NCBI GenBank assembly: GCA_013289475.1
Contig: JABCZW010000012.1
Location: 1 to 56,205, forward strand
Reading direction: 5' to 3'
Length of the DNA: 56,205 nt
Source of the DNA: Bacteroidota bacterium
GTDB taxonomy: Bacteria; Bacteroidota; Bacteroidia; JABEUT01
Shown one piece after another: positions 33,889 through 41,958 of this stretch; position 1 is the first letter of the stretch, and each line of letters opens with the position of its first letter. Under the pieces are notes generated by a model. It did no database searches and had not been told where the DNA came from. It saw only the letters and a program-made list of their open reading frames with translations. Made by a program: the position numbers and the translations under genes.

Positions 33889-34467
33889 TTAGCTTTTCAC
33901 TTTCTTATACTTCCCCATCAACTCAGCCTCTGCCAAAACATGGCCTTTCATTACAGCGAGCAATTGCTTTTTGTTCAGTCCGGCAGGGTATGGGAGCATA
34001 GCATCAAGCGCATAGATTTTAAAATAGTAGTGGTGCATTCCATCGGGCGGACAAGGGCCACCATAACCTGCGGTGCCAAAACTGGTAATGCCTTCTTTGG
34101 TTCCGTTGGCAAGCAACGTATCCTTATGCATATTGGTTTGCAATACTGTATCATTTGCAGGTATGTTATAAAGTACCCAGTGTACCCATATTCCCATAGG
34201 TGCATCAGGGTCGTCGACAATTAGTGCATAACTGACAGTATTCTTAGGCGGGTTGCTCCAGTGCAATTGTGGCGAAATATTACTGCTGTCGCAAGTATAA
34301 ACCGATGGTATGGTATCGCCCTGCTTAAATGCCGTTGAAAAAATGCGAAATGGGGCGGGGGCATTCAACGATTCGGGGTTTGTAGCCGAAAGAGTGCCAT
34401 TCTGGCTGTTTGAGCATGATGTTATTGCCAGTGTACTTAAAATGAGTAAAAACCTAGTAAAGTTCAT
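33889..34467 (-). CDS. YbhB/YbcL-type PEBP lipoprotein
   Basis: 192 residues with lipobox ITSC and then SNSQNG, so it is probably lipidated. The PEBP (Raf kinase inhibitor-like) motifs are present: DDPDAPMGIWVHWVLYNIPAND and GPCPPDGMHHYYFKIYALD. PEBP proteins bind phosphate or lipid headgroups in a shallow pocket; bacterial members have no settled role. The start codon overlaps a 9-bp repeat array. Confidence 0.9.
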   Translation of the reverse strand: MNFTRFLLILSTLAITSCSNSQNGTLSATNPESLNAPAPFRIFSTAFKQGDTIPSVYTCDSSNISPQLHWSNPPKNTVSYALIVDDPDAPMGIWVHWVLYNIPANDTVLQTNMHKDTLLANGTKEGITSFGTAGYGGPCPPDGMHHYYFKIYALDAMLPYPAGLNKKQLLAVMKGHVLAEAELMGKYKKVKS

Positions 34468-34498
34468 AATGTTGAAAGTTCTAAAGTTTATAAAGTCG
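34461..34498. repeat. Degenerate AGTTTATAA array before purB
   Basis: AGTTCATAA, TGTTGAA, AGTTCTAA and AGTTTATAA follow each other. The same 9-mer family forms a longer array upstream of clpB (51603-51682). The position between divergent genes suggests a regulatory or mobile origin, but none is shown. Confidence 0.5.
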
Positions 34499-34538
34499 TA
34501 TTTAGTATCTTCGTCGTGCGATTTTATATCAATTTATT

Positions 34539-35891
34539 ATGGCGAATATACAAGACTTTACAACGCTTACTGCTATATCTCCGGTTGATGGAAGATACAG
34601 GAAAACAACTGAAAAGCTTTCGGACTATTTTTCGGAATATGCACTGATACAATACCGCCTGCGTGTGGAGGTGGAATACTTTATTGCACTTTGCGAAATA
34701 CCATTGCCGCAACTTAAAGCCATTAAAAAGCCTGTACTTGAAAAGTTAAGGCTTATATACCTTGATTTTACACAGGCTGATGCCAGGCGCATAAAAGAAT
34801 TAGAAAGCGTTACCAACCACGACGTAAAAGCGGTGGAGTATTTTACAAAAGAGAAGTTCGATAAGCTGGGCTTGAAAGAATATAAAGAGTTCATCCACTT
34901 CGGGCTTACATCGCAGGATATTAATAACACTGCTGTTCCGCTGGCTATGAAAGATTGCCTCGAGGAGGTTGTGTTGCCCGCACTGGAAGAATTATTATTA
35001 AAAGTAGCCTCGTTGGCTGCCGAGTGGAAGAAGGTGCCAATGCTGGCATTTACACATGGCCAACCTGCATCACCTACACGTTTGGGTAAGGAGTTTATGG
35101 TGTTTGTAGAAAGATTAGAGAACCAGTTGAACGCCTTGGAAGGTATACCGGTATCGGCAAAATTTGGCGGTGCAACGGGTAACTTTAATGCCCACCATGT
35201 AGCATATCCTAAAACCGACTGGAAGGTATTCGGAAATGGGTTTTTGGCTGATATGGGATTAAAGCGCCAGCAATTTACTACCCAAATAGAACACTACGAT
35301 GACCTTGCTGAGCTATGCGATGGCATAAAGCGTGTAAATACAATATGTGTAGATATGTGTCGCGATATATGGAGCTATATATCGATGGGTTATTTTAAGC
35401 AAAAGATAAAAGAGGGTGAAGTGGGTTCATCGACTATGCCGCATAAGGTAAACCCAATAGATTTTGAAAATGCCGAAGGTAATTTGGGTGTGGCCAATGC
35501 TGTATTTGAGCATTTGGCTGCAAAATTACCTGTATCTCGCCTGCAACGCGACCTGACCGACTCTACAGTAATACGCAATTTGGGTGTACCATTTGCACAT
35601 TCGTTAATTGCCTATGCATCGTTAATGAAGGGCTTGAATAAACTTTTATTAAACAAGTCTGCAATAGAGCATGATTTGGAAAGCAATTGGGCCGTTGTAA
35701 CTGAAGGCATACAAACTATATTGAGACGTGAAGGTTACCCTAATCCGTATGAAGCACTTAAGGCGCTTACCCGTACGAACGAAACTATCAGCCAAAAGCA
35801 TATTGCAAAATTCATTGATGGCTTGAAAGTGAGCGTTGCCATTAAGGCTGAGCTGAAGAAAATTACTCCACAAACCTATACCGGCGTATAG
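34539..35891 (+). CDS. purB: Adenylosuccinate lyase (PurB)
   Basis: 450 residues. Fumarase/aspartase-superfamily lyase that cleaves SAICAR to AICAR and adenylosuccinate to AMP. Signature loop SSTMPHKVNPIDFENAEGN (about 290) is diagnostic, with the N-terminal YRLRVEVEYFIAL and the HFGLTSQDINNT substrate segment (about 124-135). It is the first gene of a four-gene set on the plus strand; a glycosyltransferase gene follows 3 bases after its stop. Confidence 0.97.
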   Translation: MANIQDFTTLTAISPVDGRYRKTTEKLSDYFSEYALIQYRLRVEVEYFIALCEIPLPQLKAIKKPVLEKLRLIYLDFTQADARRIKELESVTNHDVKAVEYFTKEKFDKLGLKEYKEFIHFGLTSQDINNTAVPLAMKDCLEEVVLPALEELLLKVASLAAEWKKVPMLAFTHGQPASPTRLGKEFMVFVERLENQLNALEGIPVSAKFGGATGNFNAHHVAYPKTDWKVFGNGFLADMGLKRQQFTTQIEHYDDLAELCDGIKRVNTICVDMCRDIWSYISMGYFKQKIKEGEVGSSTMPHKVNPIDFENAEGNLGVANAVFEHLAAKLPVSRLQRDLTDSTVIRNLGVPFAHSLIAYASLMKGLNKLLLNKSAIEHDLESNWAVVTEGIQTILRREGYPNPYEALKALTRTNETISQKHIAKFIDGLKVSVAIKAELKKITPQTYTGV

Positions 35892-35894
35892 CTT

Positions 35895-36800
35895 ATGAAA
35901 GTAGTCGGCTTTACCATTGTACGTAACGCTATAAAGTTAGATTACCCTGTCATGGAATCGCTGGCATCGTTATTGCCTTTGTGTGATGAAGTGATTGTTA
36001 GCGTTGGTAAATCGGAAGACGATACGCTGAACCTTATAAAAAGCATTCCCTCTGATAAAATAAAAATAGTAGAAAGTGTGTGGGATGATTCCCTGCGTAA
36101 AGGCGGCGTTCTCTTAGCCATTGAAACCAATAAAGCCCTGGATGCTGTGCCTGCAGATGCTGACTGGTTAGTATACCTGCAGGCCGATGAGATTTTGCAT
36201 GAGCGTGATATACCGCTTATAATGGAATCCATGCAAAAGTGGAAGGACGATAAAAAAGTAGAGGGTTTATTATTCCGTTATAACCACTTTTATGGCTCAT
36301 ACGATTACCTGGGCGATTCGCACCAATGGTATAAGAATGATATACGTGTGATTCGTAACGATAAGCACATCCGTTCTTATAAAGATGCGCAGGGCTTCCG
36401 CAAGTTTGCCAAGCCGCCTACAAACGAAGATTTATTGGATGGAGGCGAGAAGCTAAATGTAAAACCATCAGGCGCCATGGTTTATCATTATGGTTGGGTA
36501 AAGCATCCCGAATTTCAACAGAACAAACAAAAGTCGTACCATAAAATGTGGCACGAAGATGACTGGCTCGATAAAAATGTGGGACAAGCTACCGAGTTCG
36601 ATTATACAACCGTTGAATCGCTGGTGAAGTTTACCGGGCAGCACCCTGCTATGATGCATCCGCGTATAAGAATGAAAAACTGGGAATTTGTTTACGATGA
36701 AAGAAAGAAAAAACTTTCGTTGAAGGACAGGTTCTTTCGTTTTACCATAAGGACCTTTGGCTGGAGGCCGGGAGAATATAAGAACTATAAACTGATATAA
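35895..36800 (+). CDS. Family 2-like glycosyltransferase
   Basis: 301 residues. The N-terminal fold (KVVGFTIVRNAIKLDYPVMESL) and the acidic nucleotide-sugar site WLVYLQADEILHE (about 95-107) mark a GT-A enzyme of family 2. The C-terminal part (KFTGQHPAMMHPRI) carries several His and Trp. It lacks membrane helices and so acts at the cytosolic face, probably in surface polysaccharide synthesis. Tightly coupled to purB, which may be only a genomic accident. Confidence 0.82.
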   Translation: MKVVGFTIVRNAIKLDYPVMESLASLLPLCDEVIVSVGKSEDDTLNLIKSIPSDKIKIVESVWDDSLRKGGVLLAIETNKALDAVPADADWLVYLQADEILHERDIPLIMESMQKWKDDKKVEGLLFRYNHFYGSYDYLGDSHQWYKNDIRVIRNDKHIRSYKDAQGFRKFAKPPTNEDLLDGGEKLNVKPSGAMVYHYGWVKHPEFQQNKQKSYHKMWHEDDWLDKNVGQATEFDYTTVESLVKFTGQHPAMMHPRIRMKNWEFVYDERKKKLSLKDRFFRFTIRTFGWRPGEYKNYKLI

Positions 36801-36815
36801 TATTTACAGAACAGC

Positions 36816-37064
36816 ATGGAAATAGAACGTTGGATAACCATATTTAATAATGATAACGAAGGGAAGCTTATAAAAGAAATAAGCGTTGATAATTTAGATA
36901 TGGATATGATAAAAACCCTTTTTACTTCTGCTCCCGATGATCCTGATTTTTATAAGCCATATAAAATTGAAGAAGCGCAATATGACGCTATAGTTAAATA
37001 CGCCCCGGAATTGGCAGATTACTCGTGCGATTTCTATGATATATATATGGAAACTTTTATTTAG
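36816..37064 (+). CDS. Small acidic cytosolic protein, unknown
   Basis: 82 residues, acidic, no signal peptide. It reads as two helices after a short strand (ERWITIFNNDNEGKL; PDFYKPYKIEEAQYDAIV), like small DUF proteins of Bacteroidota. It lies 15 bases after the glycosyltransferase and 12 before the YdcF gene, which argues for one operon. No function can be assigned. Confidence 0.6.
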   Translation: MEIERWITIFNNDNEGKLIKEISVDNLDMDMIKTLFTSAPDDPDFYKPYKIEEAQYDAIVKYAPELADYSCDFYDIYMETFI

Positions 37065-37076
37065 TAATAAGCAGGC

Positions 37077-37838
37077 ATGTTTTTCATCCTTTCTAAAATA
37101 CTCGAGTTCCTTATTACTCCTATTGTGTGGATATTTGTTTTATTGCTTTTAGGTATACTGGTTAAAAGGCAGCCTTTGAAAAAGCGCCTGCTGATATCTT
37201 CGGTGGTGGTTTTATACTTCTTCTCAAACGACTTTATATCGAATGAATTTATGAAAGCCTGGGAAATTCCTGCTACGGTTGATTCTGCCGTACATGGTAA
37301 ATACGATGTAGCTATTATATTGGGCGGCATGACGGCATGGGATGCAAAATTAAATCGTGTGCAGTTCTTTCATGGCTCCGACAGGTTGATGCAGGCATTG
37401 CAGCTTTATAAAAAAGGACAAGTCCGTAAATTGTTGATCGATGGTGGCTCGGGAAGTATTGAAGGTACTAATGTAGAAGGGCCTCACATAAGGAATTATT
37501 TATTAAGCATAGGCATACCCGATACCGATATCGTACTGGAGCCCCGGTCGCGTAATACGCATGAGAACGCAACATTTGCAAAGCATTTATTAGATAGTGT
37601 GGCACCCAACGGGCGTTACCTTTTAATTACATCTGGCTATCACATGCGCAGGGCAATGGGCTGTTTTAATAAAGCAGGCATACATACACTCACCTATACC
37701 ACCGACAGGATTGCAGGCCCTATAAAGTACGACCTTGATTATATGTTCATACCTGATATTTATGCCTTTAGTTCATGGCAGGTGTTAATACACGAATGGG
37801 TGGGTTATATTTCTTATAAGATATCGGGGTATTTGTAA
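37077..37838 (+). CDS. YdcF/ElyC-family (DUF218) membrane protein
   Basis: 253 residues. Two N-terminal membrane helices (FLITPIVWIFVLLLLGILV; LLISSVVVLYFFSNDF) precede a DUF218 domain: DVAIILGGMTAWD (about 79-91), LLIDGGSGSI, EPRSRNTHENA and LLITSGYHMRRAMGCF. Relatives include ElyC and SanA, linked to envelope integrity and peptidoglycan or lipid-carrier metabolism. Last gene of the purB set. Confidence 0.9.
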   Translation: MFFILSKILEFLITPIVWIFVLLLLGILVKRQPLKKRLLISSVVVLYFFSNDFISNEFMKAWEIPATVDSAVHGKYDVAIILGGMTAWDAKLNRVQFFHGSDRLMQALQLYKKGQVRKLLIDGGSGSIEGTNVEGPHIRNYLLSIGIPDTDIVLEPRSRNTHENATFAKHLLDSVAPNGRYLLITSGYHMRRAMGCFNKAGIHTLTYTTDRIAGPIKYDLDYMFIPDIYAFSSWQVLIHEWVGYISYKISGYL

Positions 37839-37846
37839 GCAGAAAA

Positions 37847-39382
37847 TTACCTCCGTTTATTGATAAGATAAACCACATAGTTCTCACTCCGTATTGTTCC
37901 CTTATCAAATTCCTTTCTTTCTTTTATCGAATAATCTTGTTTGCTGAGTCTTGTCTCTATATAGTTTTGCATGGTTTTAATACTGTCGTCACCAAAAGCC
38001 AATACAATGGCAAATTGCCTGATTTTGGTATTGTTCATTTTCTCTGCAATGCAGTCATATAAATCTTTGCGGGGTATATGCATTACGCTATCCCAATTAA
38101 CAAAACTGCCATATGCGGCTTTCTCAGGATAATATACTTGTTTGTCTAAATAACCGGCAACCGCGGGGCCCTGGTAATAAGGTTCAATCATTACAAGGGT
38201 GCTGTCGGGCGAATTGGCCTTTATATATGCAGCAACGTTTTTACCTTCCGATAATGGCACTGTCACATCCTTACAGTAAGCATATATACCTGCAACAACC
38301 TGGCACAGCAAAATACTATACATAAACGGAATGTAACTATATGTTTTAAGGTTTGTTAATTTGCTTTGCCATTTGCTGCTTTTAATAAAATTGCCGGTTA
38401 ATCTTTCATCCTTGCTTAACCATAATGCTATAATAAGTAGCATGATTGTATATCCTTTATAATGTACGCTAGTCAATAGTTGCAACCTGAAAATAAATAC
38501 CAGTATAAGCAGGTTGGGTACATAAAAGATAAGTAGTGAAAAGGGTTTGTTATAGAAAACAAAGAAGGGAGCTATAAATAGAAATGGTGTGAGCAGCAGG
38601 CCAATGATTTTGAGATGAGAGATGATAAAATTGGTGTTCCAGTAGTGAACATCGGTAAAGTCGGGCATAGGGTAGAAGCCTCTTACAAAATAGGATAGGG
38701 CTTTTGAAATGCGCCCGTAATTCAGGTAGTGCCCGGCATTCTGTCGTATTATAAGTGTTTGCTGTGGGGGGATAATAATTATAAGTGCTGCAACAACCGC
38801 AACTGAAAAAAGCAGACTGTATAAAAGAATGATTCTTTTGTTGTTTTTATTATGAAGCGAATAATCGCTCAGGGTCATTATAAATAAGGGTATAGCTGTA
38901 AACATGGCAAATAGGTGAACATTGGCAAGCAACATGAGTGTTATTACAAGCAGGAAATAGTTCTTCTTTTCTCGTAAAAAAAGAACGCAAAAGATGATAA
39001 GGAATAGCCAGGCAAGGCTATAGTTCCGGCTTATAATATTGTATTCGTAAAAAATAAAATAGCTGAAAAGAACACAGGCTTTAAAAAGTAAGTTAAACGG
39101 CGCATAACGTAGAAACAGATAAGCTGCCGTTGCTGAAATTACGAGATGCAATACCTGCATTGCCATTATATTGGCAGTAAAACGCGTAAGTATAAAAAGT
39201 AGGATGTTCCATATTAGTGGGTGGCCGCTGTTGCAATTATTTACCAGCATTTCACTAAAGCTATGGCTGTCGCGGGCTACTAACCAGCAATTGGCCTCAT
39301 CTAACCACATGGCATGGTTTGCCAGCCCGATTATTGTCAGGATTATAAAAAGAATCAATAATAACAGGCTATTCCATTTCAT
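37847..39382 (-). CDS. GT-C type membrane glycosyltransferase
   Basis: 511 residues, with about ten membrane helices. The first periplasmic loop reads MWLDEANCWLVARD and GHPLIWNILLFIL, the D-E and H-P pattern of GT39/ArnT-like GT-C enzymes that take sugar from a polyprenyl phosphate donor. The C-terminal part outside the helices is polar (TLVMIEPYYQGPAVAGYL). It probably modifies a surface glycan or lipid. Convergent with the YdcF gene. Confidence 0.82.
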   Translation of the reverse strand: MKWNSLLLLILFIILTIIGLANHAMWLDEANCWLVARDSHSFSEMLVNNCNSGHPLIWNILLFILTRFTANIMAMQVLHLVISATAAYLFLRYAPFNLLFKACVLFSYFIFYEYNIISRNYSLAWLFLIIFCVLFLREKKNYFLLVITLMLLANVHLFAMFTAIPLFIMTLSDYSLHNKNNKRIILLYSLLFSVAVVAALIIIIPPQQTLIIRQNAGHYLNYGRISKALSYFVRGFYPMPDFTDVHYWNTNFIISHLKIIGLLLTPFLFIAPFFVFYNKPFSLLIFYVPNLLILVFIFRLQLLTSVHYKGYTIMLLIIALWLSKDERLTGNFIKSSKWQSKLTNLKTYSYIPFMYSILLCQVVAGIYAYCKDVTVPLSEGKNVAAYIKANSPDSTLVMIEPYYQGPAVAGYLDKQVYYPEKAAYGSFVNWDSVMHIPRKDLYDCIAEKMNNTKIRQFAIVLAFGDDSIKTMQNYIETRLSKQDYSIKERKEFDKGTIRSENYVVYLINKRR

Positions 39383-39428
39383 TTTATAGCAAACCGGATG
39401 AATAGTGTTTCACAAATAAACAATTTTA

Positions 39429-39436
39429 TAAATTTG
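39429..39436 (+). promoter_or_regulatory. -7 box (TAAATTTG)
   Basis: Exact TAnnTTTG match 20 bases before the ATG at 39457. Confidence 0.6.
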
Positions 39437-39456
39437 TGTAAAGATACACCCCTACC

Positions 39457-40227
39457 ATGAACAAGTTTAAGCATTTTCTTTTTGTTGTTTTCATCGCCAT
39501 CACTACTTCAGTTGTTGCACAGGTTAACTGGAGAATACAGAATGACCTGGAATACCATTACCAGCGAATTGATTACTGGCGCTCCCGTTTAAATAACGAT
39601 TCGGCAGTTTATGAAGACTCTATTTTAAGGGCAAAGCTGTTGTATTATACAAGTGTTAACCCTGCTACGCTTAAAGATAATTTCAAATATCTTAAATACT
39701 ACGATCATCTGGCCGTACTAAATTCCGACGATAATAGTTTCAGGATATATAGCTGGGATAATGGTACTAATGGTAATCACAATTTCATAAATGTGTTCCA
39801 GTATAAAAATGGCGATAAGGTGGAATCGGCACCAATAGTACCCGGAGCTGATGCGGGTACCTTAAAATCGCGCGAGTATAAAAATATGTATACCCTAAAA
39901 GCTAAGGGCAGGGTATATTACCTCGTTACATTTATTACTCCCCGTGATAAACAAGACTATTCTATGGGTATTGAGATATTTTCAAGAAACAGCCATGGCG
40001 ACCTGGATGATTCAACTCATATTATTGTGAACAATAGCTATGGCACTGCCGTAAACGAGCTTGAGTTTGAAATGGCCAACGCTTCGGGTGCTACCAACCA
40101 TAGCATTTATTTCAATAAGAAAAACCGCATGCTTTATGTGCCTATTATGTGGAAAGACGGAGTAGTATCTACCGCGTATACCCAATACAGGTTTAAGAAC
40201 AATTACTTTACGGAAGTGAAGCAATAG
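39457..40227 (+). CDS. Secreted protein, paralogue of 41031 gene
   Basis: 256 residues with a signal peptide (ATTSVVAQ). The core LLYYTSVNPATLKDNFKYL, VLNSDDNSFRIYSWDNGT, FQYKNG and the end YRFKNNYFTEVK recur in the 41031 product (VLYYTSKFPVTLKSDFQLL; ITSDDSLFRIYVWEE; YKFKGQYFEKVE). So the two are diverged paralogues of a periplasmic or surface family that I cannot name. The stop lies 3 bases from the stop of the metallo-beta-lactamase gene on the other strand. Confidence 0.75.
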   Translation: MNKFKHFLFVVFIAITTSVVAQVNWRIQNDLEYHYQRIDYWRSRLNNDSAVYEDSILRAKLLYYTSVNPATLKDNFKYLKYYDHLAVLNSDDNSFRIYSWDNGTNGNHNFINVFQYKNGDKVESAPIVPGADAGTLKSREYKNMYTLKAKGRVYYLVTFITPRDKQDYSMGIEIFSRNSHGDLDDSTHIIVNNSYGTAVNELEFEMANASGATNHSIYFNKKNRMLYVPIMWKDGVVSTAYTQYRFKNNYFTEVKQ

Positions 40228-40230
40228 TAA

Positions 40231-40974
40231 TTAGTAGTAAACTTTTTCAGTTTTCTTCAATAGTTTTAGTGTATGCTCCAGGCTCTTATTGTTTTCCCAA
40301 CTAAAGTGCCCCGGTATAACATATAAGGGATCAGGGCATTGTTTCATTACTCTTTTAATACTGGTGGGCCAGCTCCTTACATAGCCATCAGCTATATTTC
40401 CAAGCCCGTCATTTTCTGTACTTTTTACCAGGCACCCGCCATAAAGTATTCTTTCTTTGGCAAACCATATCACTATATTATCCCAGGTATGACCGGGGCC
40501 GGGGTAATAGGTCCGGAAGGTATAATTAGCAACGGTAAAGGTGGTGTCGGTTAAAAAGTAATACTGTGCTTGCTTTTCATTGCGTTCTTTACATAAGAGA
40601 TAGGTCTCATATGATGAGTACGTTTTTACACCTTTTGTTTTCAAAAAATCAAGCCCTGCAGTTCTGTCATCGTGGAAATGTGTGGCAATACAGTATAATA
40701 CCTTTTTATGATGGCGCTTTTCAATACTATCCATCAGGGGTTGAAACTGGGTTGTATCCCATGGAGTATCTATCATTACAACTCCGCTGTCCGTTACGAG
40801 GTACATACTGTTCGACGGAAATGGGCTTCCGTTAAGGGTTTTATAAGTTGTGTAAACATAAAAATCTCCGGTTAAATGAGATATTTTTAAAGAAACAGCG
40901 CTGTCTTGTCCATACAGGTTAAATGTAAAGAGAATGCCAAGTAAGAATAGGCATGCGTTAAGCCGTTGTTTCAT
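40231..40974 (-). CDS. bla: Subclass B1 metallo-beta-lactamase
   Basis: 247 residues from the ATG that starts the signal peptide MKQRLNACLFLLGILF. All six B1 zinc ligands are visible: H99, H101 and D103 in THFHDDRTAG, H162 in PGHTWDN, C181 in YGGCLVKS, and H223 in VIPGHFSW. The motif GNIADGYVRSWPTS also matches. These enzymes hydrolyse most beta-lactams including carbapenems, using zinc and no serine; B1 members such as BlaB, IND and EBR are chromosomal in flavobacteria. It lies between two paralogous secreted-protein genes with no mobile gene nearby, so it looks intrinsic. Activity is inferred. Confidence 0.93.
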   Translation of the reverse strand: MKQRLNACLFLLGILFTFNLYGQDSAVSLKISHLTGDFYVYTTYKTLNGSPFPSNSMYLVTDSGVVMIDTPWDTTQFQPLMDSIEKRHHKKVLYCIATHFHDDRTAGLDFLKTKGVKTYSSYETYLLCKERNEKQAQYYFLTDTTFTVANYTFRTYYPGPGHTWDNIVIWFAKERILYGGCLVKSTENDGLGNIADGYVRSWPTSIKRVMKQCPDPLYVIPGHFSWENNKSLEHTLKLLKKTEKVYY

Positions 40975-41017
40975 GGTATGCAGTAACATAGTTATAAAGG
41001 TAGTGGAATAATTTATA

Positions 41018-41025
41018 TAAATTTG
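41018..41025 (+). promoter_or_regulatory. -7 box (TAAATTTG), leader near zero
   Basis: Exact TAnnTTTG match ending 5 bases before the ATG at 41031. The start site should fall at or next to the start codon, giving a nearly leaderless mRNA. On the other strand TACCTTTA (40995-41002) could serve the lactamase gene. Confidence 0.5.
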
Positions 41026-41030
41026 ATGCT

Positions 41031-41957
41031 ATGAAATTCATTAAATACTGCTCCTTCATAATTATTGGTACATTTTGTTGTTTTCCAGCTTTTGGGCAAG
41101 ACGCAAAATCCATTGAAAAGGATTTGGTGAATTGTTTTAAAAAGCGCGCTGCGTATAATGATTCGATTTTGGTAAAAAACTCAGTTGATCCGCCTAAGGG
41201 TAGTGTATTCTTTAATGGGCATGATTCAGCTAAGGCCGCTTACGTAACACCGATAGTGCCTGTCGACACTACACTTGCGAATAAAGTACTTTACTATACT
41301 TCTAAATTCCCGGTAACCTTAAAATCTGATTTCCAGTTACTGTGCACACAGGATGTGAATATCATTACCTCTGATGATAGCCTGTTCCGTATATATGTAT
41401 GGGAAGAGCGTCGTAATATGCTTGGTCGTTTTTACCGCAGTGTGTTTCAATTTAAAGCAGGAGCGAAAGTTAAATCGACATTAATACCTCATGCCGATAC
41501 CGCAATTACAGGTTCAGCACAAGCTTTCTACGATGCTATTTATACTATTAATGCTGATAATAAAACATATTACCTCTGCACTTATATAAACAAATACACA
41601 CCTACCATAAGGGAAGAAGGAATAAAAGTATTTGCCATAGACAGCGCTAAAGTAAAAGGTGTTATGAAGTACTGGCTGAACGATACCGTACACTTATTTA
41701 AAACCAAGACAGGTAAACATAATGAGCTGAGTTATAAGTACGATGTTATTGCATCGGGTGATGCAGGCACCGATAATGGTATAGAATATGATACTGCTGC
41801 GAATACTGTTGCAATACCTGTTGTGGAAGAAAAAGGCAGAATGACCGATAAACATATAAAATACAAGTTCAAAGGCCAGTACTTTGAAAAAGTAGAGGAA
41901 GTGAAACCTAAGACAGTTAAGACTGTAGCTAAAAAGAAGAAGAAAACCACGAAGTAG
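41031..41957 (+). CDS. Secreted protein, paralogue of 39457 gene
   Basis: 308 residues, signal peptide (FCCFPAFGQ), then the same core as the 39457 protein (see that entry) with a longer N-terminal section and a basic tail (VKTVAKKKKKTTK). The two copies flank the lactamase gene. It starts divergently from that gene with a 56-base shared region. Stop is next to the VanW-type gene stop at 41959. Family unnamed. Confidence 0.75.
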   Translation: MKFIKYCSFIIIGTFCCFPAFGQDAKSIEKDLVNCFKKRAAYNDSILVKNSVDPPKGSVFFNGHDSAKAAYVTPIVPVDTTLANKVLYYTSKFPVTLKSDFQLLCTQDVNIITSDDSLFRIYVWEERRNMLGRFYRSVFQFKAGAKVKSTLIPHADTAITGSAQAFYDAIYTINADNKTYYLCTYINKYTPTIREEGIKVFAIDSAKVKGVMKYWLNDTVHLFKTKTGKHNELSYKYDVIASGDAGTDNGIEYDTAANTVAIPVVEEKGRMTDKHIKYKFKGQYFEKVEEVKPKTVKTVAKKKKKTTK

Positions 41958-41958
41958 T

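Noticed and set aside
40231-40974. Recently acquired resistance cassette
   Set aside because: No integron, IS or attC-like site is visible and base composition looks like its neighbours.
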